Origin: Epiperipatus broadwayi | Taxonomy: Eukaryota; Onychophora; Udeonychophora; Euonychophora; Peripatidae | Assembly: GCA_028023455.1 (NCBI GenBank) | Contig: JAQFVV010006231.1 | Span: forward strand, 4,790,036 to 4,854,035 | DNA length: 64,000 nucleotides | Direction of reading: 5' to 3' | Shown: piece by piece, positions 1 through 12,512 of the stretch | How positions within the stretch are numbered: the stretch's first letter is position 1 | Layout: every line of letters begins with the position of its first letter | The notes under the pieces: generated by a model | What the model was told of the DNA's origin: nothing | The model's database searches: none | Seen by the model: the letters and a program-made list of their open reading frames with translations, nothing else | Made by a program: the position numbers and the translations under genes

Positions 1-2112
1 TTAGTCTACATGAATTATTAAGTCAGTTCAAGCTGTTAATTTTAAAAAAATTATTTTAAAATACTAAAATTGAATTGGATAACAAAGCAGAAATAATTCC
101 GTGAAAGAGATGTTGTAAACCATTATAAATAAAAAGTTTTAATTCATTTAGATAATCAAGCAACTGAAATTGATAAATTTTTGCCCTTATCATAAAGAGT
201 TCAGAAAACATGAGATTATAAGAAGAAAATCTAGATGAATATTTTCAAGAGTTATGATTTTTAAGCTGAATAATTATTATAAGAAAATGGGTCAAATTAT
301 TTTTAGCTAGTCGTGGCTCTTTTACCAGAAACTGTTTTTAAATTTTGTAAGAACTGTTACAGGGAATCAAAAGAAAAATCTTTGCATTTTCATCTGTAAG
401 CTTGAGCGATAAAGTAAACCTGTGTTAGTGTACATTTTCTTTGTTTATAAAGAAATGTATACATTTAATTAATTCTTACATCTGTTTTAACAATTTTTTA
501 TATAGTAAGAAAAGTTGTTACTCACTAATATCTTTTTATTCTTATTATTGTTGATAACCATGTTTGTGTTTAATGTTAAAGAATGTTAAATTTGTTTAAA
601 TTATCATTGACTTTCATCCTAATCTCCTTGTTGAATCATGATAATCTATAAACTAATGGTGTCAAGATCCTGTTCATTTTTTTATTATATGTGGATTCCA
701 TATTAATCTTTGTTTTTAATCAATGATAGTTATTTATGTTTAAAATAGCCAGTAATTTTAATTTGTTTGGCAAACAATATATATAATTTTTTCTATTTTT
801 TTTTTTTAATCCAGAGCATCATCTCTATGAACTATTTCTTATCTCACTTTTTTATAGAACTTTTTGGCTTTAATGATTTAATATTTTTTATTTGGACTGA
901 TTGTGGCAGTATGACAGAATAGACGAAACAACATATGGCATATTTTGTGATACTATTCAACACAGAAATGAGAATATTGCACATATGTATTTTTTTTTTT
1001 TTTTTAAGAAATAAAACATAAGGTAGTTGGGAAGGAATATTTGACAGGAAATTGATGTTAATTTTAGAAGCCTGGTAGAAGAAATATTGGGCTATTTGAA
1101 TTTTAAAATGGTCATATTATGATGTTCAATTAGTTTCATCATCTAGATCTAAAATCATAGTATTGTTTGATGTTTTCAGAGTAAAAGGTTCACGAGTCAT
1201 TATTGCTTTCATTAAAAAGGAGTCACTGAAATCTGCTAGAACCAATTTTAGTTTGGAAATTCTTAGTAAGAAGCACCAACTCACATGAAAAATTGTAGTT
1301 AATATGCATACAAAACACTGGAGCAAATCACAATGATGTTGAACACACATCTTACTGTCTGATATCAAGTAGTAAGCCATTCATAGTAGGCCTTCCATTT
1401 CAAATTCAATTTTTTATATGAATGCTCTCCATGTGGAAATAGTGAAGCTTTGAGTATTAATTTGAACAATAAATTATTATAGTATATGATATAGTTATCG
1501 AATCGCTTTTTTCAACATTTTTTTTTTTTTTTTGTATTCACCTTTTTCAACTATAAAGTATGGTGTAGAACTATCATGATTTGGGCAGCCATATTATATT
1601 TTTTGATCTCATTATTACTGTGTGGACAGTGGCAGTCTTTTTAAATATTTTGGAGTCAGAGTTTGTTCTATGTATAAACATTGCTTTTAGACAATATTTA
1701 TTATCTTGCAAAATAATAGTGCTTTAATCTGTGCAGCTCACACAGTTGAATACACTATTCATTCAAAAAGCACAAAGTTGGTATTTCAATTTTCTCAGAG
1801 CTTCAGTTACATAATTGTAATATTCTGTTTTAGAGATCATTTTTGAATAGCTAATAATATTGATAATTTTGTCAATATCTCTGTAAAATTGTGATTTCGT
1901 CTCCAAAAAAAACTAGATTAATATTCTTCTAAATATTGCTTGAATATTCTATACTTTATCTCACATGTAATGCAAATATATTTTTATGTGCAGCATATTA
2001 ATAGTGATAATATATTTCTGATCATTATTATATTTAATTCCTATGTTATTCATGTGTTAATCCATTATTAAATGAACAACAAAAAAAAAAGTTATGTTTT
2101 TTTTTTAAATAG
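1..2112. other. Intronic DNA upstream of the TUBGCP2 exon
   Basis: AT-rich DNA with several poly-T and poly-A runs. It ends in a polypyrimidine tract and AG at 2111-2112 that form the splice acceptor of the next exon. I found no earlier TUBGCP2 exon here, so the preceding exon probably lies before the window. Only short low-complexity reading frames are present. Confidence 0.6.
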
Positions 2113-2279
2113 GAAGTATTACAAGAACATTTAGACAATGTTGGTCATAGTGAAGCATATGAAAGAACTATTTCCAATGTGGATGCTGACTTTTCTCAGC
2201 TTTTGTTGGAATTGTTGGACAAAATTACTGATTTTAGTAGCCGTAATTACGAACATAAATTAGTCAATATTATTTATAG
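2113..2279 (+). CDS. TUBGCP2: TUBGCP2 (gamma-tubulin complex component 2), penultimate coding exon
   Basis: This exon encodes part of the C-terminal GRIP2 domain of GCP2. In the family, GCP2 is a core subunit of the gamma-tubulin small complex that nucleates microtubules at centrosomes. The frame is open across the whole exon and starts EVLQEHLDNVGHSEAYERT. It continues through FSQLLLELLDKITDFSS and closes with HKLVNIIYR, where the Arg codon is split AG|A by a phase-2 intron. Splice signals are visible: T-rich tract plus AG at 2111-2112, and donor GGTAAGTA with GT at 2280-2281. The segment matches, from family knowledge, the GCP2 region with an 'EHVD..' helix and a 'LLDLL' helix directly before the conserved R-LDFNGFY end. 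It joins in frame to the exon at 20860. GCP3 is the main alternative, but its C-terminus differs (LDFNEYY type). The upstream part of the gene is outside the window. Confidence 0.85.
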
Positions 2280-3129
2280 GTAAGTACAATTATCTGTTAT
2301 ATTTGATTATCTATTTTATCATTATTTAAATTTTTGAAATTTCTAACTTTTGCTCTGTTATATAAAACTATCTTGCATTATTTTATTGCCATTGCAATGT
2401 TTCTTTTTATTTTAATATTTCTTAATTAATTTTGGTTTATAGTACTTATTATAATTATTGTTACATACACAATGAGGATTGGTTTTTTTTTTTACTAGCT
2501 AAAAACTATGTATATCAGTTTGTTTTGGCAGATAAAGGTAAACCGTAGGCCGAGCATACATCGGAGTATGACAACTGCCATTAGTGATGGTGTCAGCATC
2601 ACATTGGAGATATTCAGGGTTTTTTTATAGCCAAGTTTCAATCCACATTAAGCACATTAATTGGATCTTTTACCTGCCATTTAATAAGGATTAGATATTT
2701 GTTTATCAGTCACTGTTGGATCCAAGTTTTGAACCCAATTACCAAAATAAAAATCTTGAGATTATTGAAATCCTAAAAAAAAATTTCCACAGTTTAGATA
2801 GCTGATCTTTCACCATAGGCCTGGAAAACAAATGTTTCAGTTATTATTAAAAGACGGTCATTAAAACACTTTATTTCAGTGATATAAAATCAATTATTAT
2901 TATTAAATGTGATGATGATTTTCACAGCATATATTTACATCTTTTTTTCATCACTTCAAAAGTTAAAGACTCAATATCAAATAAAATTAATAGTTGCTAG
3001 TGCATTTATAGTTATTTGATTGTTTTCTTACTGTTTGATCTTTTTAATTTGAGTGGCAATATAAAAATAAAAAGGTGGCATTGGATGGGTTATATTGCAA
3101 AATATTATCTCTTATTATTTTTACTTAAA
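2280..3129. other. Intronic DNA without a recognised feature
   Basis: AT-rich, with a somewhat GC-richer patch at about 2530-2620 that may be a short unidentified repeat. No coding potential, tRNA boxes or inverted ends were recognised. Confidence 0.5.
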
Positions 3130-3434
3130 GCATAATTTTTCACCATCTCTTTTTCACTTATGGTAAGCTTTAGTAAGTAATAATAGATGCAAGATGATAG
3201 TCCTTATTAAATCACTATCCTATGCAATATCCCCATACCATTTTCAAGCTTATAATTTTCATTAGTGAGGAGCTTTGGATCTTGGACCAAGATAATGCAT
3301 TTTCTTTCCAGCATATTTCATTTACTGTCTGTTATACTATCAAGCTATTGGCCAAACTAAAAAAATTATGTTTTCAATCTAAGCCAACTTGCTTTCATAG
3401 TCATATGGACCTGAAATTAGTTTAGTTTCTATAT
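3130..3434 (-). repeat. Left arm of a large inverted repeat (divergent F1-like foldback)
   Basis: Over about 300 bp this stretch is the imperfect reverse complement of 4468-4810, both ending at a shared GTTTCTATATA / TATATAGAAAC border. Differences include small deletions and many substitutions, so it is old. Its middle (for example GAGGAGCTTTGGATC) resembles the centre of the F1 foldback family at 44.7-60.8 kb, so I treat it as a distant subfamily. A third, partial arm copy lies at 3488-3592 (GCATAATTTTTCATCATCTC and CACTTACTGTAAGCTTTGC). Confidence 0.7.
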
Positions 3435-3592
3435 ATTATGATGTCTATAGGCACTTCTATCTTGCAGCCAGGATTTGATATAACAAAGCATAATTTTTCA
3501 TCATCTCTATTCATATGGAAGTAATACAATTTTTTTCTTCTTTCTTTATGGTATATCATCTCTATTCCACTTACTGTAAGCTTTGCATTCCA

Positions 3593-4466
3593 CAGAAAAC
3601 CTGCATAAAAAAGTCGCACAAAAATAGATTTAACTTACCTTGAAAAATTTGGAATATGTTCCGTAATTTTCAAAAATCGTATAAAACAAAAGCAACAAGG
3701 TTAAATTACTTTAAAATTTGCATAAAAAAAAAAAAAGGAGATAAAGTATGACTAATAAAAATTTTCAAATATTTGAAAAAAAATTGATACAAGACAAAGT
3801 TTTTTTATTAACTATTTAATTTTATTCAAAACAATATGTTTTTATGTGTAATTTATTTTTCATTTTTTCATACATGTTTTAATCATTATTGCTATTTGAC
3901 AATATGCGGGTTGTTTGTGAACTGGTAGGAAATCAGATTCGTCACAAGAGGTAACACAAACAGCAGAATTAACGCCAACTTCAGTTTCTTGCTGTTTTAA
4001 TGGTTTTCTGACGACAGTGTAATCAGTGATTAAACTTTGAGACAATGATTTTACTAATTGTTTATGAAGCTCGCGATATCCAGACATACAACTATTTATC
4101 TCTCGTAATTTAAGCGCTCGTTCATAATTCATGTCACTAACAAGAAAATGATTTTCCAATTGATTAGAAAATTTAAGACTTTCTCAAATCATTTTTGCTT
4201 TGAAATGAACAGGTTCCACTTCTGTTTCATTATCTTTTTCTAAATCTTTTACGATATCTAAATTTATTGCCAAAACTTTTTCCAATAGGCATTTAAAGTA
4301 TGTAAAATTTATTGCGTGTATATAACCGGGGAAATCCCGATTTTAAGTGAAATATTAACTTCTTTATCACATAAAAGAAAACTGCATAAAAAGATATTAA
4401 GAAGAAACATGAATCGCATAACTTCAAAATCGCATTAAAAAAATCCACATAAAAAGAGACTCAAGT
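3593..4466 (-). mobile_element. Tigger/pogo-like DNA transposon relic, transposase C-terminus
   Basis: On the minus strand a frame of about 140 codons (roughly 4310 down to 3860) looks protein-like, unlike its surroundings. It includes LEKVLAINLDIVKDLEKD, one in-frame stop, then NYERALKLREINSCMSGYRE and LHKQLVKSLSQSLITDY, ending near 3860. The pattern of charged helix followed by 'Y-R-E-x-x-K-Q ... SL' resembles the C-terminal tail of Tigger/Jerky-type transposases; this is a recollection of family style, not a search result. The flank at 4440-4466 has GCATAAAAA / CACATAAAAAGAGACTC strings like the ends of Tigger elements. The DDE catalytic domain is absent, and the left terminal repeat could not be matched. 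It sits exactly between the two inverted arms, so it either inserted into the foldback or formed its centre. Assignment is tentative. Confidence 0.4.
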
Positions 4467-4467
4467 G

Positions 4468-4810
4468 TATATAGAAACTGAACTGTTTCAGGTCTATATG
4501 ATTATGCTAGCAAGTTACCTTAAATTGAAAACATTTATATGTTTGTTACTTTGGGCTGATAGCTTGATAGTATAACAGAGAGGTAAATGATAGCTGCCGG
4601 GAGGAGAATGTATTAATTCCCAAAGATCCAGATATACTGGTCCTTGATCCAAAGCTCATTATTGATGAATGCCATACACTTGAAACTTGTCTGGGAATAT
4701 TAGATAGGGTAGTACAGGATAGGGATTTAATGAGTACTATCATATTGCATCTATTACTACTTAGTAAAGCTTACAATAAGTGGAATAGAGATGGTGAAAA
4801 ATTATGTTGC
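4468..4810 (+). repeat. Right arm of the inverted repeat paired with 3130-3434
   Basis: Imperfect reverse complement of 3130-3434. It carries TGATGAATGCC followed by GAAACTTGTCTGGGAATAT, which aligns with the core of F1 copies (TGATGAAGGCC ... GAAACTAGTCTGGGGATAT), and a TACTACTTAGTAAAGCTTAC end that is not in F1. This supports a related but distinct subfamily. Confidence 0.7.
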
Positions 4811-6674
4811 TATAACAACAATATATAAGTTAATGTCATGTGGTGGAATCAGGTGACATTTTATTGATTTATTTTTACTTGCATGTAAATTTATCTGAAC
4901 ATTTCGTTTATATGGATATCACTTTTTGAATAATTAGAACTAATAAATAATAATCAAAAAAAACAACTGAGATATAATGCTAAGAAACTGGGAACAGATG
5001 ATAGACTTGTTGCAATGAAATATAATGAAGACTTGCAATTATATGTTTGACTATTTCCATCATGTAGAATTAATTGTTAAATATATTTTGAAAAAAATCA
5101 AATTTTATTGAAACTTTTCAAATACATTCAATTATTAATAATGGCATACAGATTAGCATAACATTTCAAGTTGTATTATTATTCTCTTTTTTTCAGATAT
5201 TGCTGACCTGATTACAGTACAAGCATGAGAATTGAACATGGAACTTAAATTTGTGGATATTAAATTTAAGATGATGCTCCAATCAACCAGACTAAGTTCA
5301 TTTTCTATTCTAGTACTGTTACTAATCAATCCAGAAACACCTGAAGAAGGGAGGAGAATAATACTACTTGAATTGTTGTGTTATGTATACTATCTCATGC
5401 TATTAACAGTTGAATGGATTTTAAAAGTTCAAATTAAGATTGATTTAATTAATTCTAGATAATGAAAGTAATCCACCATATTAAAAAATGCCATCACCAC
5501 ATACTCTCACACTACAATGAAATCTATTTTAAATTTGCCCAAAGTATGAATTAATATTAAATATGTAAAATGTAACGCTGAAAAGTTATTTTAAAAAATT
5601 TTCTGATAATAAAACACTTTTAAAACAATATTAATTAAAATATTTAATTATAAATAAAATTAAACTAAGTAATTAGAAAAATCGTATAAATTACAAAAAG
5701 TATTAGAAATATTATATATATCATAAATTGTGAATATATCATAAATAATATTTATAATGTTAAAAAAAAAGATTGTATAATAGTTCAAATTTTTATTTAA
5801 AGACAAAAAAAAAGTGAATAAAAAAAAAAAAAAAATTGTAATATGTTCTACCAATGGGGATTGTTGTAACAATTAGCGTGTTTGCCTGAAAATAGGCCCT
5901 AGTTAAGATCGTCAGATATATTGAATTATAAAGTAATGTATTTATAAATAAACAATATTATTGTGTTTAATGCTTTAGATAAATGGTAATATAAATTTTA
6001 TGGTTCTTTTGTATTTTCTGTCAATTATTGTCGACAAACATAATTCTGCCTGTATAGAGAAACAATTTATCTACACAAGTCAGTATATTAGACAATTTAT
6101 GATTTTATTTATATATTTTTCAGTGCTTATTTAATACTTAAAATGCTCGATTTAGTTTGATTTCATCATAGTAGCGTTTAAATATTCAAGATAAAAGAAA
6201 AAATAGTTTGATTTCTTAATCATTTTTTTCTCGTAAAAGATTATAAATAACGGAAGTGATTTTAATAATCAATCTTTCTTCTAATAAAAAGTTTTTAAAA
6301 CGAATACAGAAATATTTTCTGAATTTTTTGTTGTTTTTGTGTGGACAAACTATTCTTAACTGTAATCATTTTTGTTACCATTGCTGTCTCGCAATCTTCA
6401 ATTAACAATTGATTTAATGGTAAATTTAAATCGAACAATATTCTGATTGCTTGATGAATGCAAAAAGAAAGAAGTTTTCTGGGAATATAAGAAAAAAATT
6501 GGAGAGGGGGCTCCCAGGGTAAGAATTTTACAGCTTTCTGTAAAGAGAAAGAAGTGCTTGAATAAATGTAAATTTTTGTACATGGAAAAATATGACATCC
6601 CCTAAACATAAGCCCTATGATAACTTATAGAATAAAAATTAATATAATACCGGATATTATTTTTGGGTAAACAT
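4811..6674. other. Intronic DNA without a recognised feature
   Basis: AT-rich DNA. An open stretch at 5232-5462 has no recognisable domain and I do not call it a gene. Homopolymer runs occur near 5770 and 5820. Nothing else is supported. Confidence 0.5.
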
Positions 6675-6682
6675 AGTATATT

Positions 6683-6729
6683 GGATCTAGTAAACTATTA
6701 ACTGTGCAGCCTTTGGTGGCGCTGTTTCT
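6683..6729 (+). repeat. Left terminal inverted repeat of the Merlin-like element
   Basis: 47 bp starting GGATCTAGTAAAC, pairing with 8608-8654. The duplicated target AGTATATT lies directly outside at 6675-6682. Confidence 0.85.
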
Positions 6730-7238
6730 GTGTAAAAACACAGAATTATACCGCTTTCGCGGCCGAACCTACGGCTAATATACGAGTGATCATTAATATA
6801 CGAGTAGATCGTATGTAGTGGTTATAATATGCGGCCAATTCTTCCACGTTCAATAACACTACGTCTACTAACAATACTATGATCGTATAGTTTGCCGTTG
6901 ATTTCATTGCGGGTTGAATTCCTATGCATATTGACAGAATTTGTATTGTCGCTAGAATTTAAGATGAGAGTGTGAGCATTGTCATCTTTTTCAAGTGTTT
7001 ATTTGTTGATGTTTATGATTTTCTGTATTTCCCAACTGAAAGATTTTTGCGTACTAGTAATTTTCAGCGTATTATTGATATTTGTCAAAAATTTTTTTTT
7101 TTGGCTAATTTTGGCTTTTTTGGGGGTCAAAAAAGACAAAATAAAATTTCTCAAGCTCTCTGGCAGACGATTGGAGTTGTTTGCGGAAAAATACCGTTTC
7201 TGTCGTGACTCGGACGAGAGTTGAAAAAGAAGAACAAA

Positions 7239-7487
7239 ATGTCTACCACGTTATTATATTTGTGGGACGTCCCAAACAGAGAAAGTGAGGCAGTTGCATT
7301 TTTGCAAGCCCAAAACATCCTGCCATTCGTTACAGTTGATTTAGTTCAGTCATATGTGGTTAATAAATTTATTTTCTGGAAAGAATTTGTGTTTTGTTTG
7401 CGATTATTTTTATCTGTAAATCATGTAATTAACACCCAGAATGACAGTGTTAAAAAGGGGCGGCGTAGTTTGTTGGACATCTCTTGA
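7239..7487 (+). pseudogene. Short reading frame in the Merlin-like element, possible transposase N-terminus
   Basis: From ATG at 7239 the frame gives 82 residues beginning MSTTLLYLWDVP, with a segment EAVAFLQAQNILP. A helix of the form 'FLQ..xLLP' commonly precedes the zinc ribbon of ISXO2/Merlin transposases. Here the following residues show no Cys pairs and no catalytic domain, and the frame ends after a basic stretch. An overlapping frame upstream starts at a non-ATG codon and is ignored. I regard this as a truncated remnant. It could also be a chance frame, and its position inside well-defined transposon ends is the main support. Confidence 0.35.
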
Positions 7488-7828
7488 TTGATTGATTTTT
7501 TTAAAAAAAAAAAATACTTCTTCTTTTGACATACCTATTCGTTCTGTTTAGAAGCAAAAAGAGGTTTTTTGTTGTTGTTGTTTTAAATCAATAAACAGCA
7601 CGTTAAGTAGATTTTAAAAATGAACCCGAGCTTAATTTTTGTTGTTAAAAAAGAATAAAAATACCGGACGTTTTATTTGTTATGAAAACAAAAAATCTTT
7701 AACAAACTTGTACGACTCTTAAAAAAGATAAATAAATAAATCCTACAGAATGTAACAAAACTGGTTAACATACATATTTTTTGTGTTAAAAAAACAATAC
7801 CGCGATTGACTTTTTGGTTTTTGTTTTG

Positions 7829-8020
7829 GACGTTTTATTTGTTATTATTAAAAAAAGCAAAAAAAATCAAAACCCGCCCACACAAAAAAACCCCCCCCGT
7901 ATTTATAAATCTAAGAGAAAAAAGAAGTCCCGTTTTATTTATTATTATTAAAAAAAAACAAAAAAATCAAAACCCGCCGACCCAAAAAAAAAAACCCCGT
8001 ATTTATAAATGTAAGATAAA
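7829..8020. repeat. Two degenerate tandem units inside the Merlin-like element
   Basis: A unit of about 95-100 bp occurs twice: GTTTTATTTGTTATTATTAA ... CAAAACCCGCC ... C-run ... GTATTTATAAAT, then GTTTTATTTATTATTATTAA ... CAAAACCCGCC ... GTATTTATAAAT. Length differences are in the A and C homopolymers. This probably arose by local duplication. Confidence 0.65.
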
Positions 8021-8607
8021 ATACCAAACAATTCTTTTCGTTTATAAGCAAATACGGACATCTGAGGCGGAGTTTGTCGGACAGGTTTGAATTTTTTGTT
8101 GCTAAATCAATCAACAGCAAACCCCCTCATTTTTAACATAATTCAAAAAGAAAGTGTCGATTCTAATTTTAAATAACAACAACAACAAAAAAAGAAAGTT
8201 GTATGTAAAGCAAATTGTGTATATTTGAGATATTCCAAAAAAAAAGTTAAAACTGTCCCTTATTACTTTGAAATGTATCGAATCCCAAAAAATAAAAGAC
8301 GTCTGTAAAAAAGAAACAGTAGATTTAGAATGGAAATCCCCCCCCCAATAAAGGCGTATGTCAAAAATTATGTACTTTTGAGATCCAAAAAAAAAGGTCA
8401 AAGTCTCCTTTATAGTTTGAAATTTATCAAATGAAAACCAAAAAAATAATTATGTCCAAAACAAACAAGATAATAATTATGTCCAAAATAAACAACAACA
8501 ATATATTAAATATTAAAAAAAAAAATTACAGCCGTATATCAGAATACGATCTATTCGATAAAAAAAATCTAGCGGCCCGGTAATGTTATAATGCTCTGTT
8601 TTTAACT

Positions 8608-8654
8608 AGAAACAGCGCCACCAAAGGCTGCACAGTTAATAGTTTACTAGAACC
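8608..8654 (-). repeat. Right terminal inverted repeat of the Merlin-like element
   Basis: Ends GTTTACTAGAACC and is followed by the duplicated target AGTATATT at 8655-8662. It pairs with 6683-6729. Confidence 0.85.
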
Positions 8655-8662
8655 AGTATATT

Positions 8663-11600
8663 TTATTAAAGGATTCATTTTGAAGAAGACTTGACAGAAC
8701 AACTATATACCAATCAGCAAACCATCTCTTTTCATGAAAAGTTCTTTCTTTTGTCTGTAATGCATTCTCATAGTTCATTTATCTTGATGGATCTTGGTAA
8801 TTTTTAAATAAGAAACAAAGGATTTCTATAAATGATTTTAAATTGTGAAATATTTATAGACTTGTGAATTGGATTCTATAATATCAGGTAAGAAAATAAG
8901 TTAAAGCATCAATAATAGTACAGATTAATTAAAGTTTCCCAGTTGAAATGATTTACTGAAATTGAAAGCAGCCAATTCTTGTAATTGGATATAGAAAGAA
9001 AAGCATGTTAATTCAGTTCTGACTTTAATTAAATGTAGTTTTCAGATCAATTTGTCATTTAAAATAAATTATAAGATTTGTTACTTTGATTATTAAATTG
9101 AGCCATTTAAAACTAATTCATGTGGTGAAATACTTTGTTTTCCATTTCATTTGATTACTACAATATTTTCTTGGTCACTAGAAATAGCCCAAATACATTG
9201 GCAGGTCAGAAATCACCATGCTACTGGAAACATGTCTTCTGAAGTGATCGTAAATCCTTACCATAATCTTGTGCTTGGCAAACATGATGCTAGCTCTGCC
9301 AAATGTTTTAATATATTAAATTATGAAGCAAACCAAGATAATATTCATTGATCAGTATACAGTCGTACAAAATGTTTTTATTAGAAAAATTATGCATGTA
9401 TTTAGAAAAAAGTAAACAAATGATTTTAAGAAGTTCAATGACCAGCAATTCTGGAACCACAATTCATAACCTTAAGATCCAGAGTTTGCCACTATCATTG
9501 CCCTAACAGGATAGGGCAAATGTCTGAGACCTAATTTAAATAAATATGAATAATGCAATAGATTGATAGTTGAGTTACATATGATTGGCTAAATTTATAA
9601 ACAAGTTACATTAATGTAATACAATATTTTTTTTTTGGCTCAATTTATAAATAATGTATTGTGATATGAATTTAATCATACATGCAGTAAAATACTTTTT
9701 TTAAAGATGTGTTTATTTGAAGTAAATTAGTCTGCCTTATCCATTAATGATATCAAGTAACTGAATAAAGTTTGTTTATTTTGAATTTAATCGTTTTAGA
9801 ATTTGTGATTTGACACTCTAACATCAAAAGTTGTAGAAACTCATAATCCTTTTATTTCACCATTAACATTCCAAGCAGTAGCTCAGTTCAAATGATGGGA
9901 TGGTGAGATAAATAACAAAAATAATTTAAGTAGTGAAATAGACAAATAACAAAAATAATGAACTATTATTTATTTTTATTCTAATAAAAATAAACTCAAT
10001 CATAAAAAGAAATGTAATGAACACAATAAATTAATCACTAAATTGAATACTATTACATTACCATATAATACATAAATATAATAAAACTAAATAAATACAA
10101 ATGGGCAACTAATAAAATACATAGTATTAATTATGATTGTTACTGATATTAAAAAAATAAAATAAATTCACATACCATAATAATCAAGATATAAATACAT
10201 CTTAATTACAATAATGTAGCACAATAAATACTCATATTATATGTATTATATAATGCTTAACTGTAAAAATTATTGTTATGAAAACATACACTTTTTTCAT
10301 TTAAACTAAATTTTCTGATAAAAATGTAAACTTTTATGATCCAGTGGAACCCAATAATGTCCTTAACTTTAAAAGTTTTGTTTAATACTATAGTATTTTT
10401 TTCAGTTAGGCAATGTTTTTTGGTAGATTATATGCATGTAGCATTGTACAAATAAAGCACCAAATGTATTCCCTGAGAAAGTCTCCAAAATCGATGCTTT
10501 TACTAAATTTCAACAACTTCAAATACAACTGTCATAAGTCACAGTAGACTAAAATTATCGAAAATTGAATAGCAAAATAATTTAGTGTACTTGTGAGGAT
10601 AGTATTCTTTGAAATATTCATCATATTATATACCCTTTGACAAATATATATATATATTAATTACTATAGAAAGATCTATTAATATTCTTTGTAATAATAG
10701 CAGAAATATTTTGTACATATTTCATTTTTTAATTCCAAATACTAAGAAATGTTAATTCCTTGGTAATAGCATAAAATTTAATAAAAAATAGAATGTACTT
10801 CAAACTAGTTTTTTCAGAGATGCACTGAGATGAGTGCTTGGACATTTCTTTAAAATTTATTCCGTGTTATAAAATTTGAACAAGATAGATTTTAAATTTA
10901 ACCTATTGATGTTAATTACAGATTCCAATATTAGAAGAAGAAAAATATTTTTCTTAATTTATGCAACCACCATTTATCCTTTTTCTAGATAGTTAACTAT
11001 CTATTAAATAAATATAAAATATATTTTTTCCATAAAAACGTTTCAAAGACTTTAAAATTTTTAGTTTAAATATATTATTTTGTTTGATTATAATACTTAT
11101 ACTTAATTTCAACAGTGGTAGTAGTAAACTTTCAAATATCAAAAAAATAATCTTTTATATGTTAGTGAAGAATTTGTTTATGTTTTACTCTAAATTATTA
11201 CTTTTTTAATTTAGTTACTTTAATTATCATTTTGTTTATGATTTTCATTATGAATTTAAAAATACTTTTCATTATATCTTAGATATAAAATATCATTATC
11301 AGTTATTAAATATTTACTGAAATAAATCATTTAAAGACAATAAGTTTAACTGAAAAATACAACTGATTTTTTTTTAAAAAAAAAAATGATTTGAATTAAG
11401 CAAAGTAATTGTAATTGCTTTAATTCTGAGTTGATTGTTTTTTTAAATTTATTTTAATTTTTTAGGTTTTATTTTAAGATGCTTTTTTAATATTAACAAT
11501 TAAAATAGAACTTTGTTCCATTATAAAAGATATCTTAAAAAGTCAAAAATGAAAATCTTAATTAATTTTTTATTACTGTATGAGTATTCTTAAGATCTAG

Positions 11601-12512
11601 CTGAAATGTCTAGACTTGTAAAAGTTGATATTAAATTTTTTGATAAAGAATGAAAGTGATTATGCATTAATTTAAAATAAATCTTTAAAATGTCAAAAAA
11701 AAAAAATTAAGATTTATGGTACTTAACAGTAGTTTTTCATAGAAAAATGTGATAATGAATTTTATTGTGTAAGAAATATAGGAGCAATATGTGTATATCA
11801 GGGTGTGTGAAAAGTAATAGCAAACTTATTAGTCATTTTTCTGCCTCATATGTGTGTGTGAGTACAGTTATTCTTTTTTACAGTCTTATTATTAATAACT
11901 AAAGTAATTGTTTCAAAATTATGAAACCAAGCCTTAAACTCAGATTTGATAGTACTATTAGTTGTTTTTTTTACATGCTTATTCATCATATTTTGATATG
12001 AATTCAAAATTCATTGTCTTTTTCTGTATAAACTAAGACGATTTTAACGGTGAAGAAATAGAATGAATTTTTATAACCTGTTTTATAAGTATTATTGTTT
12101 TGCCTTTCTATAAAATCTTAGTAATTTAATAATGGTGTTTATGAACATAACTAGAATTTTTTTCTACAGTTTTTGTGATCAATATATTAGATTTAGTCAA
12201 TAATTCAGAAGAAAATGAATGCCAAATTGTTTTGGCATTTAATGTTAAATTATCAAGGCCTTCTCACAATTTCTTTAAATTAAACTTTTTGCCATCAGTT
12301 ACTATTAATTTAAGGAATTATGTTTGCTGTCATCACTAAATAAATTTTTTCCTGAAGGTTTATTTTTTAAATAAATTATATTATTTCATATTTTCTAATA
12401 TATTATTTACAAAACTTAATTATCTGTTTGCAAAATATATTAATTAGAAGTTTGTTTTTAAAAAAAAATTTATATTATTTTTTATATTTTTAAACATGTG
12501 ACATTGAATCTT
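8663..12512. other. Intronic DNA, mostly unassigned
   Basis: AT-rich DNA with poly-A/T runs. A frame at 9151-9351 is balanced in composition (IAQIHWQVRNHHATGNM...) but matches nothing I know. Around 9440-9525 the minus strand vaguely resembles a decayed tRNA-derived SINE head (GATAGTGGC, then GTGGTTCCAG), too weak for its own entry. Nothing else is recognised. Confidence 0.45.

Larger units (their letters stand above)
6683..8654. mobile_element. Merlin-like DNA transposon, 1,972 bp with intact ends
   Basis: The termini form an almost perfect 47-bp inverted repeat (6683-6729 and 8608-8654; one A/T difference at the third base) starting GG[A/T]TCTAGTAAAC and running into CTTTGGTGGCGCTGTTTCT. 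The 8-bp sequence AGTATATT flanks both ends (6675-6682 and 8655-8662) as a target-site duplication. Ends beginning GG with an 8-9 bp duplication are a signature of Merlin elements. Inside, a frame at 7239-7487 starts like the short helical N-terminus of ISXO2/Merlin-type transposases, but no DDE domain can be read. The interior is otherwise A/T-rich, so this is probably a non-autonomous or decayed copy. The exact duplication argues for real transposition into the TUBGCP2 intron. Confidence 0.8.

Noticed and set aside
1126-1380. 84-codon minus-strand frame in the first intronic stretch
   Set aside because: No domain, typical chance frame, and located in intron sequence upstream of a TUBGCP2 exon.
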